Below, piece after piece: positions 32,310 to 43,630 of a DNA stretch of 64,000 bases. The DNA lies in NCBI GenBank assembly GCA_016584305.1, contig JACEEZ010023407.1, positions 641,606 through 705,605 on the forward strand, in the 5' to 3' direction. The DNA comes from Chionoecetes opilio. Lineage: Eukaryota > Arthropoda > Malacostraca > Decapoda > Majidae. The notes beneath the pieces are model-generated. The model ran no database searches. It was given only the letters and a program-made list of their open reading frames with translations, and was not told where the DNA came from. Position 1 is the stretch's first letter, and each line of letters begins with the position of its first letter. The translations under genes and the position numbers were made by a program.

Positions 32310-33150
32310 ATATGGAGTGTATCGTTGAACTCCGCTTCCAGCTTTCTCCGTATGGTTTCCTTGTCGAGTCCCTCACAGCAGTTATTCCTTCAGAATGCAT
32401 GTACGTTGATAGAAGATGAGCAAATAAGTCAATGTGACAACCTTTGGATCCTGAAACAGCTCTTGCCTGATATACTGTAAAAGTTGCAAGTAGGCTTCTG
32501 TTTCAGCAATCTTGTATTTAGCATCAGGTCATCTTTTTGATCATCTTTGATATGGTCAAATCATCTTTCACACTGGTATATGATGGGTAACAAGATCTAT
32601 GATACCATGCTTCAGCAGCAACTATGTTTCTTGATGTGACAGCGAGGATGTGCTCATCTTGTCTCTTTGTTGCTATATCTCGTAAAGTATTATCTGCTCT
32701 CAACTCAGTACACTGTGTTAATTTCTCTCTTGTGTTCGTGCTTTGATATACTTGGATCGTCCAGGTGGGCAAAATTTAAACATTTTTTCTCCATTACTCT
32801 TGAGCTGCTTGAAGGTAGTCTTCTCAATGTTCTTCGCTTAGTAGCAACTTCACCTGCAGTAGTCATTTCAGGTTTATCCAAGTCCCGTTTCAATCCGTGA
32901 ACAGAAATACGGAAACTTGAGATGATACGGAATCTGTGGCAGTTCTCCCTCTCTCAGGTTTTCTGCAACTGTCAAGATAGCTTGATGCTGGCCTGAGTCT
33001 GGCTGCCCTTAGTAGTGTGTTCCAGGAGTCGAGATCCCGAGGTGATGTAAGGCCAGCGTGAGGAGCTTCATCATTTTGTGTGGATAATACAACCGGGAAA
33101 TTTGGGTCTCATCCTGGCTGATTAGCTTCTCTTCACAAGTGCTACCTTGC
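32310..33150 (-). pseudogene. N-terminal half of the PIN/FEN-like multi-copy family
   Basis: Minus-strand fragments in three frames: LTVAENLREGELPQIPYH (about 32950), KRDLDKPE and VATKRRTLRRLPSSS (about 32850), TREKLTQCTELRADNTLRD and NIVAAEAWYHRSCYPSYTS (32720-32590), AYLQLLQYIRQELFQDPKVV (about 32470), and GITAVRDSTRKP (about 32370). I recognise this order (cysteine-poor head, TR-x-LT-x-C-x-x-LRAD, AAEA-x-YHRSCY, YIR-x-ELF) as the first part of large multi-copy proteins. Their second part matches 55598-57732 in this window. An intron acceptor-like tttgcaag may precede it near 33160. Two or more frameshifts make it non-functional. Confidence 0.6.
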
Positions 33151-33344
33151 AAAGATAAGAAATAAACTTAAAGTAATCGCCCCAGACCATTTCATCATTC
33201 CTGATTTAATGCAGTAAAAAATATAACCGTGATCGAGTATATCAACAATATGTTGTCACATTTTGCATCCAGTCACCCTTTTTTTAAATGATCCGCATTC
33301 AAATCTGTAAATTCCCATGCTCTCAAAACGCAACTGTTGATCAG

Positions 33345-34085
33345 CAGACGACGCACCATGGGTCTACGACGTCACAACAGTAAGTCTCCCAGCCCTGCCT
33401 GATACAGATGCGCGGAGACTCGGAGAAAAATGTAGTACTTGGGGAATTTTGGGTGTTTCTGATATTTTTTTTGTGCGATGTGGCATGTACTTGCATCCTG
33501 TGGGTGCAGCGGGGGGCTGTGCCTTTCACGAGAGCTTAGCACCCATTTGCAAACTGTGGGGCGACGATATATGTGTGCAGATGTGTGCAGCGGGGGGAAG
33601 CGGCGGGGAGCGGTGGGTAGTACGCAAGGCCACTCTCCCCCAGCCCAGCCACTCTCCACTCTACTACCAGCCGCTCTCCGTCGCTCCAAAGGTCTGCACA
33701 CATATATCGTCGCCGTGGGGGTTTGGGTGAATGGGTACTAAGCTCTCGGAAGGGCTAAGCTTTCTTGCTGTGCCCATGCAGGATGCAAGTATGTGCCGTG
33801 TCGCACAAAAAATATACCAGAAGCACCCGGGATTCTTCGGGTACTGTATTTTCTCTGAGTCTCCGTGTGTCTGAGTCGGGCGGTGCTGGAGGCTTCCCTC
33901 TTGTGACGTCGCCAGCAATTTTCGCGCCACGGCTGGAATGTGGTTGTTGTTTTTCCCGCGCTTTTACAAAAGTCTGTTTTTGGGAAAAATAAGGCGTGAA
34001 AATGAATAATTTTTTGTGGATTAGGTATTTTGAAGAACAGTCAACATAATTATGCAAAGAAAAAATGGGTCTGGACGATTATTTT
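33345..34085. mobile_element. Foldback/MITE, about 740 bp, with GC-rich centre
   Basis: 33413-33560 (gacgatatatgtgtgcag, gagagcttagcacccat, gatgtggcatgtacttgcat, tttctgatatt) recurs inverted at about 33690-33870. The centre (33580-33690) has gcggggag/ctccgtcgc complementary words. Outer flanks match 20157-20640. Apparent open frames over it are not supported as genes. Confidence 0.75.
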
Positions 34086-34679
34086 AAAGAACACTTGCAA
34101 TTATTGGCAATTAGCTGATATTTTTCTAAACATATTATATGCTGCTGTTGATTTGCTGCAAAATTCAAAATATTAAGGAAAGGGATAAATAGTGGCTGCA
34201 TTCGATTCCTTTTTATCTGAAAATGTATAACAAAATATTTTATTTATGTCATTATCACATTATGGTACTAAAATATGACGATAAGTCGATTTTCAATATT
34301 TATCTTGTGGCCATCCTGGATTTTGGCTCAAAAAGTACAAAATCTTTTGATTTGACCAAACTTGTTGCTAACAATGGCATTATATGAACATAATTAAAGC
34401 TAAAAAAAAAAAAGGCACTTGGCCATACCATGGGAGAATCATGACATGCAGTTTCTAACATGAATGTACCCCTTACAGGTTTTACCGCATTTGGCGCGAT
34501 TTGTTTGCTGATAGGTGGTCTGTTCAATAGGCGATAAAATATGAAAGCTGCTAAAACCAGACTGCTACCAGGGGAAAATGAGTTCCTGAATAAAATACCT
34601 TTCCCCAAAGATACCAATGAGCCTTTGCCTCTTTTTGGTACCGACAGCCCCCATACCTGACGGACTAATTGGTGACCTC

Positions 34680-35394
34680 GAATGTTCGCATTGACGGCAT
34701 TGTTGATGTAGAACTTTCCTTATATAAAAATAAATACCGATGACTGGGGTGATAAATGTGCGACTATCATCATCATTATAATCTTCATTAATAAACGATT
34801 ACCATCATTATCAACATGATCATTTGTACATAGGAAAAATCTAGGGGTGTCAGGGCAGATTGGAGAATGATAAACATCAAGGGGTCTATACGCCCATGGC
34901 AACTGTTTTTTTCTCATGGAATATATATTTTTATATCTCTCATCTCTTCATCTCATATCCTCGTCATTGTGTAACTTTGCCCTCTCTTTCCTCATATAGA
35001 AAGTGCAGTAGAAGGAAAAAACAAACAAGATACAAAAAACGGAAGATACAAGACAGGAAACATAGCATAGTAAGTAGGTAAGTAAATAAATATTTATTGC
35101 TATATAACCTACAAATGCACTGAAATTTTTAAAAATAGCATAATAGCAGTGTCTGTCGAGCCGAAGCTCCCGGACAGGCAGATATCAATTACTAGGGGTG
35201 CTTTCAGACATGCCTAATCCCTAGCTATAGCAAAATTTAACCTTGACAATACGTTATGAATAGTAGTAAAAAAATAGTGATCAAAAATTTTGTTTTTATT
35301 ACATAACTTATGCAAATGCAATATAATAATATTAAAAAAAAAAAATAATAATAAAGTTGGTTTTGCGATGGTTATACTTGTTAAAGTAGATTTG
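34680..35394. other. AT-rich unassigned stretch
   Basis: No recognised gene. It includes an A/T-rich stretch with polyA/ATAATA near 35330 and a short imperfect inverted word gtctgtcgagccgaagctcccggacag near 35150. The right end is probably the 3' UTR of the LINE tail that follows. Confidence 0.35.
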
Positions 35395-35499
35395 CTAAGA
35401 GTTCTGAAGTATAAAATCTTTTATTTCCCTTTTGAATGCTAAATAGTTGTTTGTTTTAACTAAAGCTTTAAGATTTAGTGGTAAGCTGTTGAATATTTG
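35395..35499 (-). pseudogene. Extreme C-terminus of a LINE reverse transcriptase
   Basis: The minus-strand reading AQIFNSLPLNLKALVKTNN, then LAFKREIKDFILQNS and TAG at 35395-35397, matches the usual last residues of CR1/jockey-type proteins (W/IFNSLP...FKR.L..FIL). Only about 34 codons remain, followed by an AT-rich 3' UTR. It stops abruptly where the GC-rich kinase-like segment starts. Confidence 0.65.
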
Positions 35500-35554
35500 A
35501 GCCAGAGTGTTCCGAGGCGAGGACTAGCCGGGGCAAAGGGCCCCGTGGGCCGCG

Positions 35555-36022
35555 ATGCCTGTCTGGGAGCAAGAGATGGATCTCCTGCAGGATTTCCAGG
35601 AGCACATCGGAAGCCACCCTCTGTTGCTGCCTGTGGAGGGAAATCTCCGACCTCCCTCCCGGTGACGGAGAGGCTCGGCGAAGGCTCCTACGGCTGCGTG
35701 GATCGCGTCCGCTTCAAGGGCCGAGACCTGATCAGGAAGCGCGCGAAGGGCGGCAACATTCCCGCGTGCTCCATGTGGGAGACGTGCGTGAACCTGGCGC
35801 TGGAGGGTGCGGGAGGCGCGCCACGCATCCACGCCCTGAGCTCCGGCGACGCGTCTGTCCTGGTCATGGACTACGCCGGCGTGCCCTTGTATCGCTACTG
35901 CCAAGCAAGGTGCAGCGTGGGCACGTTCCTGCGCGTGGTGGTGGGCGTGGCGCAGCGCCTGGCACAGTGCACCCACCAAGGGTGCACGTCCACAACCACA
36001 TAAAACTGTCCAACGTCACGGT
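35555..36022 (+). pseudogene. Protein-kinase-like fragment in a GC-rich island
   Basis: An ATG at 35555 opens MPVWEQEMDLLQDFQEH. The frame shifts near 35655 into the segment LGEGSYGCV (glycine loop). Next come LIRKRAK (candidate ATP-binding Lys) and VLVMDYAGVPLY (hinge). A second shift near 35965 leads to HNHIKLSNVTV, the position of the H-R-D-x-K-x-x-N catalytic loop. The catalytic Asp is His and the second Asp site is Ser, so activity would be lost. The fragment ends at 36022, where a CR1-like LINE begins with gaggagg; the C-lobe is missing. Base composition is far richer in GC than its surroundings, which may mean a different source (transfer, virus-like element, or retrocopy). Origin is not resolved. 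Confidence 0.6.
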
Positions 36023-38645
36023 GAGGAGGATTACATAGGATTACATAGGAATAACAGACACCAGGAGACCTATTGGTCCATGACGAGGGTATCTGCTGAA
36101 ACTACATACTACTAACTATCAACTACATGTAAGAAAACAGTTGGAAAATGATACCATGTCCCTAAAAGATAGGAACATGGAAGTTTCGTAGTGCAGAAAG
36201 ATAGGGTATGAATATACTAACTACAACTACCACTACCACTACAACTCATCGATTACGGGGGACTAGATACGAAATCGCACTATCAATACCCATTTACTTT
36301 ACAGTGCGCGTCAAGTCTGTTTTTCAATGTAGTTATTGTGCTGGCTCCGACAACATTTGCTGGTAACTTGTTCCATCGATCAACGACTCTAACATTGAAA
36401 TAATTTTTCCGGAGATCGGTGATGCAACGTTGACCGTTTAGTTTTAACCCATTATTTCTTGTTGTCACTTGAGTTGAAAGCTCGAATAGGTTCTCTTGAT
36501 TAATGACATCAAATCCTTTTAGGATCTTAAAGGTTTCTATCAAGTCCCCACGGATTCTTCAATCCTTTAAGGAAAACATATTAAGTTTCCGCAGTCTCTC
36601 TTCATAAGATGAATTTCACAGATATGGAATTTGTTTGGTTGCTCTTCTTTGCACTGATTCCAATTTGGCTTGATCTTTTACGAAACAGGGCGACCAGAAT
36701 TGAACGGCATATTCCAAGTGCGGCTAACCAAGGACGTGTATAATTGTGTCATTACTTTCGGAGTTTTATGTTCAAAGTTGCGTTTAATAAAGCCCCAACA
36801 TCATATTTGCCTTTTTACTGGCAGCTAGGCAATGCGGACTGGTTTTCAGATCATTACTGATGATGACACCTAAATCCTTTTCCTGCTGTACTTCAGTTAA
36901 CGATTTATTTTGCATTTGATAGTTATATTTGAGGTTATCGTTGCCTATATGCATTACTTTACATTTATCGGAATTGAATTTTAATAGCCATTTGTCACTC
37001 CAATCTGATAGTTTGTCGAGATCACTTTGTATGAGTTCGCAGTTTTTCTCTAGTATATGCTTTACCGCCTAATTTGGTGTCATCTGCAAATTTTCGATAT
37101 TTTAGATACAAGTCCCGCAGTCCAGATCGTTGATATATATCAGAAAAAAGAGTAGGACCCAAGACCGAGCCCTGAGGCACCCCACGTAGTAACATCTAAC
37201 CAATCAGATTGCTTCGCCATTTATTACTACCCGTTGTTTACGATTTGAAAGCCAATCGCCAATCCATGAACATAATTGCTCTCCTAAGCCATGTGCCCTT
37301 AGCTTGGTCAACAGTCGCTTATGGGGAACTGTATCGAAAGCTTTCTGAAAATCAAGATATATTACATCCGAGGGAATTTTAGCGTCCCAGTTTGAATAAA
37401 TGACATTAAAAAAATCGAGTAGGTTTGTTAAGCAGGATCTTTTATTTCGAAATCCATGCTGGGGTTTAGTATTGAGTATTTTTCATCGAGAGAAGACACT
37501 ATTTTATCCCGCCAATAATTTTCTCAAATAGTTTAACAATCACAGACGTTAGACTAATTGGGCGATAATTACTTGCTAGGCTCTTACTCCTTTTCTTGAA
37601 TATCGGTGTCACATTAGCTAATTTCCACATACTAGGAACATTTTTGTCCATTAGCGATTATTGAGCATAATCTTTAATGGGAGCGAAAGTTGACTGACAT
37701 TCGCAAAGTAATCGCGGCGAAATTTCGTCCACCCCCACGGATTTTGCTGGGTCGAGTTTCTGCAAATACTTTGATATTTCGTCTACTGTTATCTCTCCTA
37801 TTTCCAATCTATCACTTTCGAGTCCCGCATACATGGTTACTGGTTCTGGTAATGGAGCTTTCTTCTTCTTTAATAAATACCGCATTAAAGTATTCATTGA
37901 GTACGAATGCCATGCTCTTATTTATCATTTACCAGATGTTATTCTTATCTTTCAGTGGCCCAATACTTGTTTTGACGTTTTTCTTACTTCGAACGTATTG
38001 AAAGAACCTTTTCGGGTTTGATTTGGATTCCTTTGCAATTTTTTCTTCATACTCGCGCTTTTTAGTCTTTATTAATCCTTTGCAACGACGTTTTACGTCA
38101 TTGTATTCTCTAGAATCGCAGTCCCCATTTGATTGCTTGTAAACTTTATACGCTCGTCGCTTACTGCCAATGATTTGTTTGAATCTCATTAGTCATCCAA
38201 TTGGGTTTGTTTATGTTATTTAGACGTTTCCTTATCATGGGAACATGTTTATCAACCACCGATTGGAGTTTATTTGTGAATAAATTAAATTACCACATGT
38301 TTTCGGCGTTATTACCGTTTAGTAGGCCCAACCCATCAACTTCGCTTAGTACCACTGCTGATCTTCGCGTGAAATCTGCTTTATTATAATTGGGAACAAT
38401 AACCGGTTTTTCTGTGATGTCTACATTGCCATTTATGCCGCATCTGATTAACCTGTGATCACTGTTTGCCAATGTTCACCTAAATCGCAGTAATCAATCA
38501 GATCAGTGTCGGTAGTGAAAACTAAATCTAGGATACTATTATCCCTTGTAGGCTCACGGACCACCTGATTTAAATATACTTCGTTTACCATATCAAGCAA
38601 TCGCGTACCTTCTCTATCAGCAAAATTATTATTCCAGTTTATACG
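36023..38645 (-). mobile_element. CR1-like LINE, copy D (longest copy)
   Basis: The 3' end begins gaggaggattacatagg at the kinase fragment and carries the shared 3' UTR. The RT C-terminus is open at 36283-36543 (FELSTQVTTRNNGLKLNG and RVVDRWNKLPANVVGAS). The FADD box lies near 37090, with the PQGSV-type region near 37170. Upstream are ISKYLQKLDPAKSVGVDEIS (37700-37780), the linker, and the end of the endonuclease (38290-38640: TRLLDMVNEVYLNQVV, REPTRDNSILDLVFTTDTD, ANSDHRL). It extends about 70 bp further 5' than copies A and B. Numerous single-base frameshifts. It ends at a (GGA)n array. Confidence 0.85.
38448..38644 (-). pseudogene. C-terminal endonuclease segment of LINE copy D
   Basis: The minus-strand reading INWNNNFADREGTRLLDM, NEVYLNQVVREPTRDNS, ILDLVFTTDTDLIDY is the region of apurinic-type LINE endonucleases that precedes the S-D-H catalytic motif (ANSDHR near 38470). 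A frame change separates the two parts. Poly-Pro/Ser/Leu residues upstream come only from the GGA array. Confidence 0.75.
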
Positions 38646-38790
38646 AGGTAGGAGGAGGAGGAGGAGGAGGGGGAGGGGGAGGGGGAGGAGGAGGAGGAGG
38701 AGGGGGAGGGGGAGGGGGAGGGGGAGGAGGAGGAGGAGGAGGAAGGAGGAGGAGGAGGAGGAGGAGGAGGGGGAGGGGGAGGGGGAGAAG
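38646..38790. repeat. (GGA)n/(GGGGGA)n microsatellite
   Basis: About 145 bp alternating GGA and GGGGGA blocks, abutting the 5' end of LINE copy D. Confidence 0.95.
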
Positions 38791-39178
38791 GAAAAGAAGA
38801 GGTAGATGAAGAAAAAAAGAAAGAAGGAAAATGTGAGGAGGAAGAAGAAAATGATGATGGAAAAAGGTTGAGGGTGAGGAAAGAAAGAGAGAAAAAGGAG
38901 AAATATGACGGGAAGAAAAAGAAGGATGAAGAAAAGTAAAAAGACTAGATCACAAAAAGCATACACTAAAAGGCAACTATTATAATGGTAAGAAAAGAAA
39001 AACTTAATAAGGATGAAAAAAAATATTAATTAACTGAGCAAGAGAGAAAAGAGAGAGAGAAAGAGATAAAAGAGAAAACAAAGTTGTGGAAAGAAACACA
39101 GGAAGAAGTAACATGATATCAATCTATGCCACTACAATAAGGAGAGAGGGGAGAGCAAAAAGCAGGGAAAGGGACAAA
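38791..39178. other. Purine-rich (GAA/AGA) stretch
   Basis: Degenerate A/G-rich sequence between two microsatellites. No gene seen. Confidence 0.4.
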
Positions 39179-39298
<120 letters not shown>

Positions 39299-39360
39299 TA
39301 ACAAAATTTTTCCAAACATACTATTATACCACATACTATAGTTACACATGTCAACAGTTC

Positions 39361-39675
39361 CTCCTCCTCCTCCTCCTCCTCCTCCTCCTCCTCTTCCTCT
39401 TCCTCTTCCTCTTCCTCTTCCTCTTCCTCTTCCTCTTCCTCTTCCTCTTCCTCCTCCTCCTCCTCCACTTTATGTAGAACTCCGAAGAAGGTTAACCACT
39501 TAACCTTCTTTCTATCATGTCTACCAAAGATTTTGACATTTGAGTTAACAGTCTTCTTCTTCTTCTTCTTCTTCTTCTTCTTCTTTTTCTTTTTCTTTTT
39601 CTTTTTCTTTTTCTGTTTCTTTTTCTTTTTCTTCTTCTTCTTCTTCTTCTTCTTCTTCTTCTTCTTCTTTTTCGT
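39361..39675. repeat. (CTC)n, (CTTCCT)n and (CTT)n microsatellite cluster
   Basis: 39361-39468 is CTC then TTCCTC. 39551-39675 is CTT with a (TTTTTC)n centre. The segment between them (39469-39550) is non-repetitive and includes inverted words around gaaggttaaccacttaaccttc (39488-39509). Confidence 0.95.
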
Positions 39676-40282
39676 TGCTCTTCCTTCTCCTTTTTTTCCA
39701 CTTTCGTGTTATATTCCTCTTGTTATATTCATAGTTATTTTTTATTTCGTTTTATATTCTACATTATTTATCGCCATGCTACATTTCCTTCATCCATTTT
39801 ATTTACTTCCATATTTCCTAATCTTCTTAAGGTTTCCTCTTCCATCTTTCCTAATCTTCTTAATGTTTTCTCTTTAATTTTTTCTCTTTCTGCTTGTCTT
39901 GGTTCGCTTGCTGACAAATGATGCTTATAACCAACTGGAGCAAGGGAGAGCAGGTTGACATGGGTGGCATTTTTTTCCTTTTCCTTAGGGGGCGAAAGGG
40001 GGCGGGATCTGGTATGCGCACCCATTAATTCATCAACATGTAGCCTACACAGAAACTTTGTCTTTCTTTGCCCTCTGTTCCCCTTTCTTCTCCCCTCTCT
40101 GTTTCTCCTCCGTCTGCTTACATTCTAATGACACTCCAAGATTGATCATTTCCTCTTTTTCCTTATTCTCGTATTTCTTCTCCTGTTTCTCCTTTTACCC
40201 TAACCACTCTATTTCTTCTTCTTTTCCTGCTTATTCGTCTCTTGCAATTTCCCATCTATCTGTATTATTCATCTTTATCCAC
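39676..40282. other. Pyrimidine-rich unassigned stretch
   Basis: T/C-rich with loose repeats of cctaatcttcttaa (39812 and 39851). No gene or element recognised. Confidence 0.4.
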
Positions 40283-40327
40283 TCCTCCTCCTCCTCCTCC
40301 TCCTCCTCCTCCTCCTCCTCCTCCTCC
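40283..40327. repeat. (CTC)n microsatellite
   Basis: About 45 bp of pure CTC. Confidence 0.96.
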
Positions 40328-40511
40328 TTCACCTAACCATGATTCCCTTCTTATTCTTTGTCTTTACCACTTGTTCTCTACCACTTATTATTATTGTATT
40401 TTTCTTCCTCTTCTTCCTTCTCCACTTTACTACTTACCCACCCTCGTTCAATCTCCTTGCCCGCCACTTTTTCAACCACTGCCCTCTCCTTTATCCTTCT
40501 TCTGTCCTCCA

Positions 40512-40666
<155 letters not shown>

Positions 40667-40671
40667 AATAG

Positions 40672-41197
40672 ATAGAAAAAATAGTCGGTGTCTTTGAAAA
40701 CGACCGCGAAGTCCTCGTCCATTATAACCGGCAGTCCTTGACGTATCTCTTCGCCGATCATCTCGGCATGGAAAATTCCCCTCGCAGGACATAGGACATT
40801 TTTCCTTGCTTGAAAGAGCTGGCCAAGGATGAAAGTCTTGTCCTGAAAAATATTATTTTTCTCGTCGATAGAGCGAAGACAATGTCAATGCTTGTGTCTT
40901 TTGAACGGAACGTTGCATATCTGGTACAATTATTCTTATAGATGAATTCATTCGTTGTAGTCTTCAGCAATTATCATAGAAATATTAATCTTGTGTTTTT
41001 TTATATTTTTATACCTTTCTGATGACTCTTAGTAGTGATATTTCATGAAATCCAAATTGGACTCTTGCTAAATGTAGCGCTCAGCGCTTCGTCCTAAGCC
41101 GCCGTCTTAGGACGCGTCTTAGACTTTCCTCGAACCTTAGGACGCAGGGTTAGGACGAATCCTAGGACGAATCCTAAATCTTTATAAGTATGGGCCC
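40672..41197. repeat. Dispersed element ending in a GGGCCCATAC-type terminus (copy 1)
   Basis: Shares most of its length with 47166-47851: aaaatagtcggtgtct, gacataggacattttttcct, gaaagagctggccaaggatg, gtcttttgaacgga, cctttctgatgactctta and gtagcgctcagcgcttcgtc. It ends gtatgggccc (41188-41197), the complement of the terminus at 43659. No convincing protein. Minus-strand frames in both copies end with similar residues (YATFRSKDTSID and NVRSKDTNIDP), so a decayed exon is possible. Confidence 0.65.
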
Positions 41198-41388
41198 TGG
41201 CATTTAAATTTGAGTGTCGCCGCCGGTTATTTTAAACAAAGTAACTTATACCATAGTTACTTTGATTTTAAAGGGCTCGGCAGCATGGCTTGCTTGGGGA
41301 GCAAGGTGTCGCCGCCGGTTTAAAGGGCGCGAAGGCATTGTCCAGCCACGTGTGCGGCGTTCCCGCGAAAATTTTGTTGGTCTATCGT

Positions 41389-41715
41389 GACTCTATCGTG
41401 ACACATGTTTAGCGCTATCATGACGTATTCTTAGTGTTATCGTGACGCCTTCCTAGGACAATCGTGACACATTATTAGCTCTATCGTGACACACTGCAAC
41501 GGTTTTTCCCATGACACCTCGTCACGATAGACATACGACTATCACGATAGTGTCACGAAGCTGCTACATAGATAACGATGGCGTCATGATAGTCTTACGA
41601 TTGCGCTGCGTTGGGTACAAAAATCGGGGAACTTCCCGATTTTTTAGTGCACGCACTATCTTTTCGTGGCCTCGGCCGAGCGCGTCACGAGCGTCACGAT
41701 CGGTCACGATGGACC
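41389..41715. other. Cluster of TATCGTGAC / GTCACGATA motifs
   Basis: At least ten occurrences of atcgtgac or its complement, in both orientations, lie within about 330 bp (e.g. 41393, 41404, 41439, 41459, 41482, 41521, 41555, 41693, 41701). Spacing is irregular (11-45 bp), unlike a simple tandem array. No coding reading. Nearby are short hairpins (aaatcggg/cccgattt at about 41621-41641). Function unknown; may be remnants of a satellite or a cluster of binding sites. Confidence 0.5.
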
Positions 41716-42169
41716 CATAACCAGGACCATGACGGCGCTGCGCATTGCATTGTTGGCGCGTTCGTGGTTCCATTATGGAATGTGTGAAGGGGGCTTAACT
41801 TCATTAAATATATATTTCATCAACTTCATAGCCGATCGCAACGTTTCTGTTGATGTTTTTGATGAGTATAAGGGCAAATTCGCATTATACACTAGTTATA
41901 GTCGTACTGCTGGCTACGCAGTTTGAAGCAACATTGTTAGCAATACATCGTCGCGCGCGTGAAACCTCAACCAACCTCCAGTGTCGACTCTCGGTAACGA
42001 TATGAAGGTTTGCCGCTCGTTGCTACCTCGCCGTTCGTCGATCTACCGCCTTCAACTCTCGGTACGGGCCTTTGGCCCTGTCCACACGAGGCGATTTCAG
42101 TTGCGGCGACAGACGCGCTACAAATCCGGAGACTGTTCACACGAGGCGATTCCAGTAGCAACAACAGTC

Positions 42170-42175
<6 letters not shown>
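41716..42175. other. Unassigned stretch with inverted and repeated short words
   Basis: Contains cacacgaggcgatt twice (42093 and 42139) and acaacagtcg-type words before the CT array. No gene recognised. Confidence 0.3.
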
Positions 42176-42344
<169 letters not shown>

Positions 42345-42392
42345 ATTTATTCCTTAATTTTTAACCAGTACATTAACTACTACTAAAAAAAA

Positions 42393-42393
42393 N
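42393..42393. other. Undetermined base (N)
   Basis: Single N after an A run (aaaaaaaang); the downstream word ggacgaatcataggaaga recalls the element termini at 41160 and 47820. Confidence 0.95.
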
Positions 42394-43143
42394 GGACGAA
42401 TCATAGGAAGAAGCCAATCTTTATATTATGTCCATGGAGGTCGCCCGTTTCGGGAAGACAGCTATAGGGTAGGTTGGTTAGAAAACTTTGGTTAGTGAGG
42501 GTTGATTAGGTAGGGTTTCGTTGCCTAATTCCAGTAATTTGTGTGGGATCACAGTGAGGTTATTTTCAGAAGTCCTGTTTCGGAGCTCTACAGCCATGCT
42601 AGAGGGCAGCCTAGCTGCCGAAAGCGCGACACATGAGGACCCCTGAGAGCACCTCAGAGCACCTCACCTCGCCTCTTCTGGAGGACGGTGGAGGTGGTCG
42701 TATATCCATTATCGTCTTTTTGGGTGAACATTCCGTGTATTTATGACAATGTACTCATTGTACATTGCATTTTTAAGTAATTAATAGCTATTCTTAAAGA
42801 CTGTTTTTATTTAGTGTATTGATGGCCAATTACAAGTTTTATCTGCTTGCCACCAGTCTTAACAAGATTCGGACGCATTGACAATTGGCGGATTGCAAAA
42901 TTGTTTTCCCGAGATGTCCTGGAGAATTTTATATTTGTGACTTCTTACCTTTAGAGTCACCTACCTACTCTTACTACTCCTTAACCTACTCCTTTAAATA
43001 CGTATCCTTTTTTGCGTCTTGTGGCGCATGTAATGATGTTGTTGGGTGGAATAAGGGAACGGACATTTACGGAGGAGTTCTGTAAATTTTCCGTTCTCAC
43101 CCGCGATCTGTTTGGCCGGCTCTTGAAACCACCACCCACCCAC
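42394..43143. other. Unassigned stretch
   Basis: No supported gene. A repeated gagagcacctcagagcacctc word lies at 42645-42667. AT-rich after 42700. Confidence 0.3.
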
Positions 43144-43630
43144 GACTGTACTTTTTTACGGGAAAAGATTTCTATTTGGTCCGGGAGTGTCTCTGTCAGT
43201 TTCTGTACACGCAAAAAGAGTAGAACATAAGTGGGCGGACTTAAATAAGTAAATATTTCCTACTTTGTGTATTAGTCACAAAATACGCCTTACGTTATTT
43301 CCATGATTGTTGTCCCATTACTTATTTTTCAATAAGTATGTCTCGTCCTATTTGAATTCTATAAGTATAATCATAACTCCAATATTTATCTCCACAGCCT
43401 CGTTCCCAGGAAAAAATTGTGAATCACTTATTTGTTTCATTATACTCCCACCATTCCCTTTTTTTTTTTTCGTTATATATAGGCGTATTTTGTCCATGCC
43501 CTTGGAATACAATTTTACTTATTTAAGCTCCGCCCACTTATTTGTTACTCTTTTGCGTGCACAGAAAACTGAGCAGATCACTCCGGTCCCTCGATATGTT
43601 TACTCTTTTCCTGTAAAGTTTTACAGTTGT
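43144..43630. mobile_element. Foldback element, about 490 bp
   Basis: Left 43144-43265 and right 43475-43630 are inverted copies. Shared words are gactgta/acagtt, cagtttctgtacacgc/gcgtgcacagaaaactg, ataagtgggcgga/ccgcccacttat, taaataagta/tacttattta, and acaaaatacgcct/aggcgtattttgt. The centre (43266-43474) is AT-rich. No coding function. Confidence 0.75.

Larger units (their letters stand above)
31376..34670. mobile_element. Region bounded by inverted repeats of about 400 bp
   Basis: 31376-31790 and the complement of about 34250-34670 match along their length. Shared words are ctccgtcagg/cctgacgg, ttggtcaaatcaaa/tttgatttgaccaa, tttagctttaattatgttc/gaacataattaaagct, and aagaccacctat/ataggtggtct. 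The left arm is rich in homopolymer runs; the right arm is clean. Between them lie the N-terminal half of a nuclease-like family (minus strand) and an independent foldback. Whether all of this is one transposon, or unrelated insertions between two copies of a repeat, cannot be told here. Confidence 0.6.

Noticed and set aside
34300..34617. Minus-strand 105-codon ORF as a membrane protein
   Set aside because: It lies in one arm of the inverted repeat; its counterpart at 31.4-31.7 kb has diverged without keeping a frame.
35497..36022. Bacterial contamination explaining the GC-rich island
   Set aside because: It is directly continuous with eukaryotic LINE sequence on both sides, and the kinase fold is eukaryote/virus-like. 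A firm viral origin was also not claimed for lack of evidence.
41511..41926. Short overlapping ORFs around the ATCGTGAC cluster
   Set aside because: Frames on both strands overlap, with Arg/Thr-rich composition dictated by the repeated motif.
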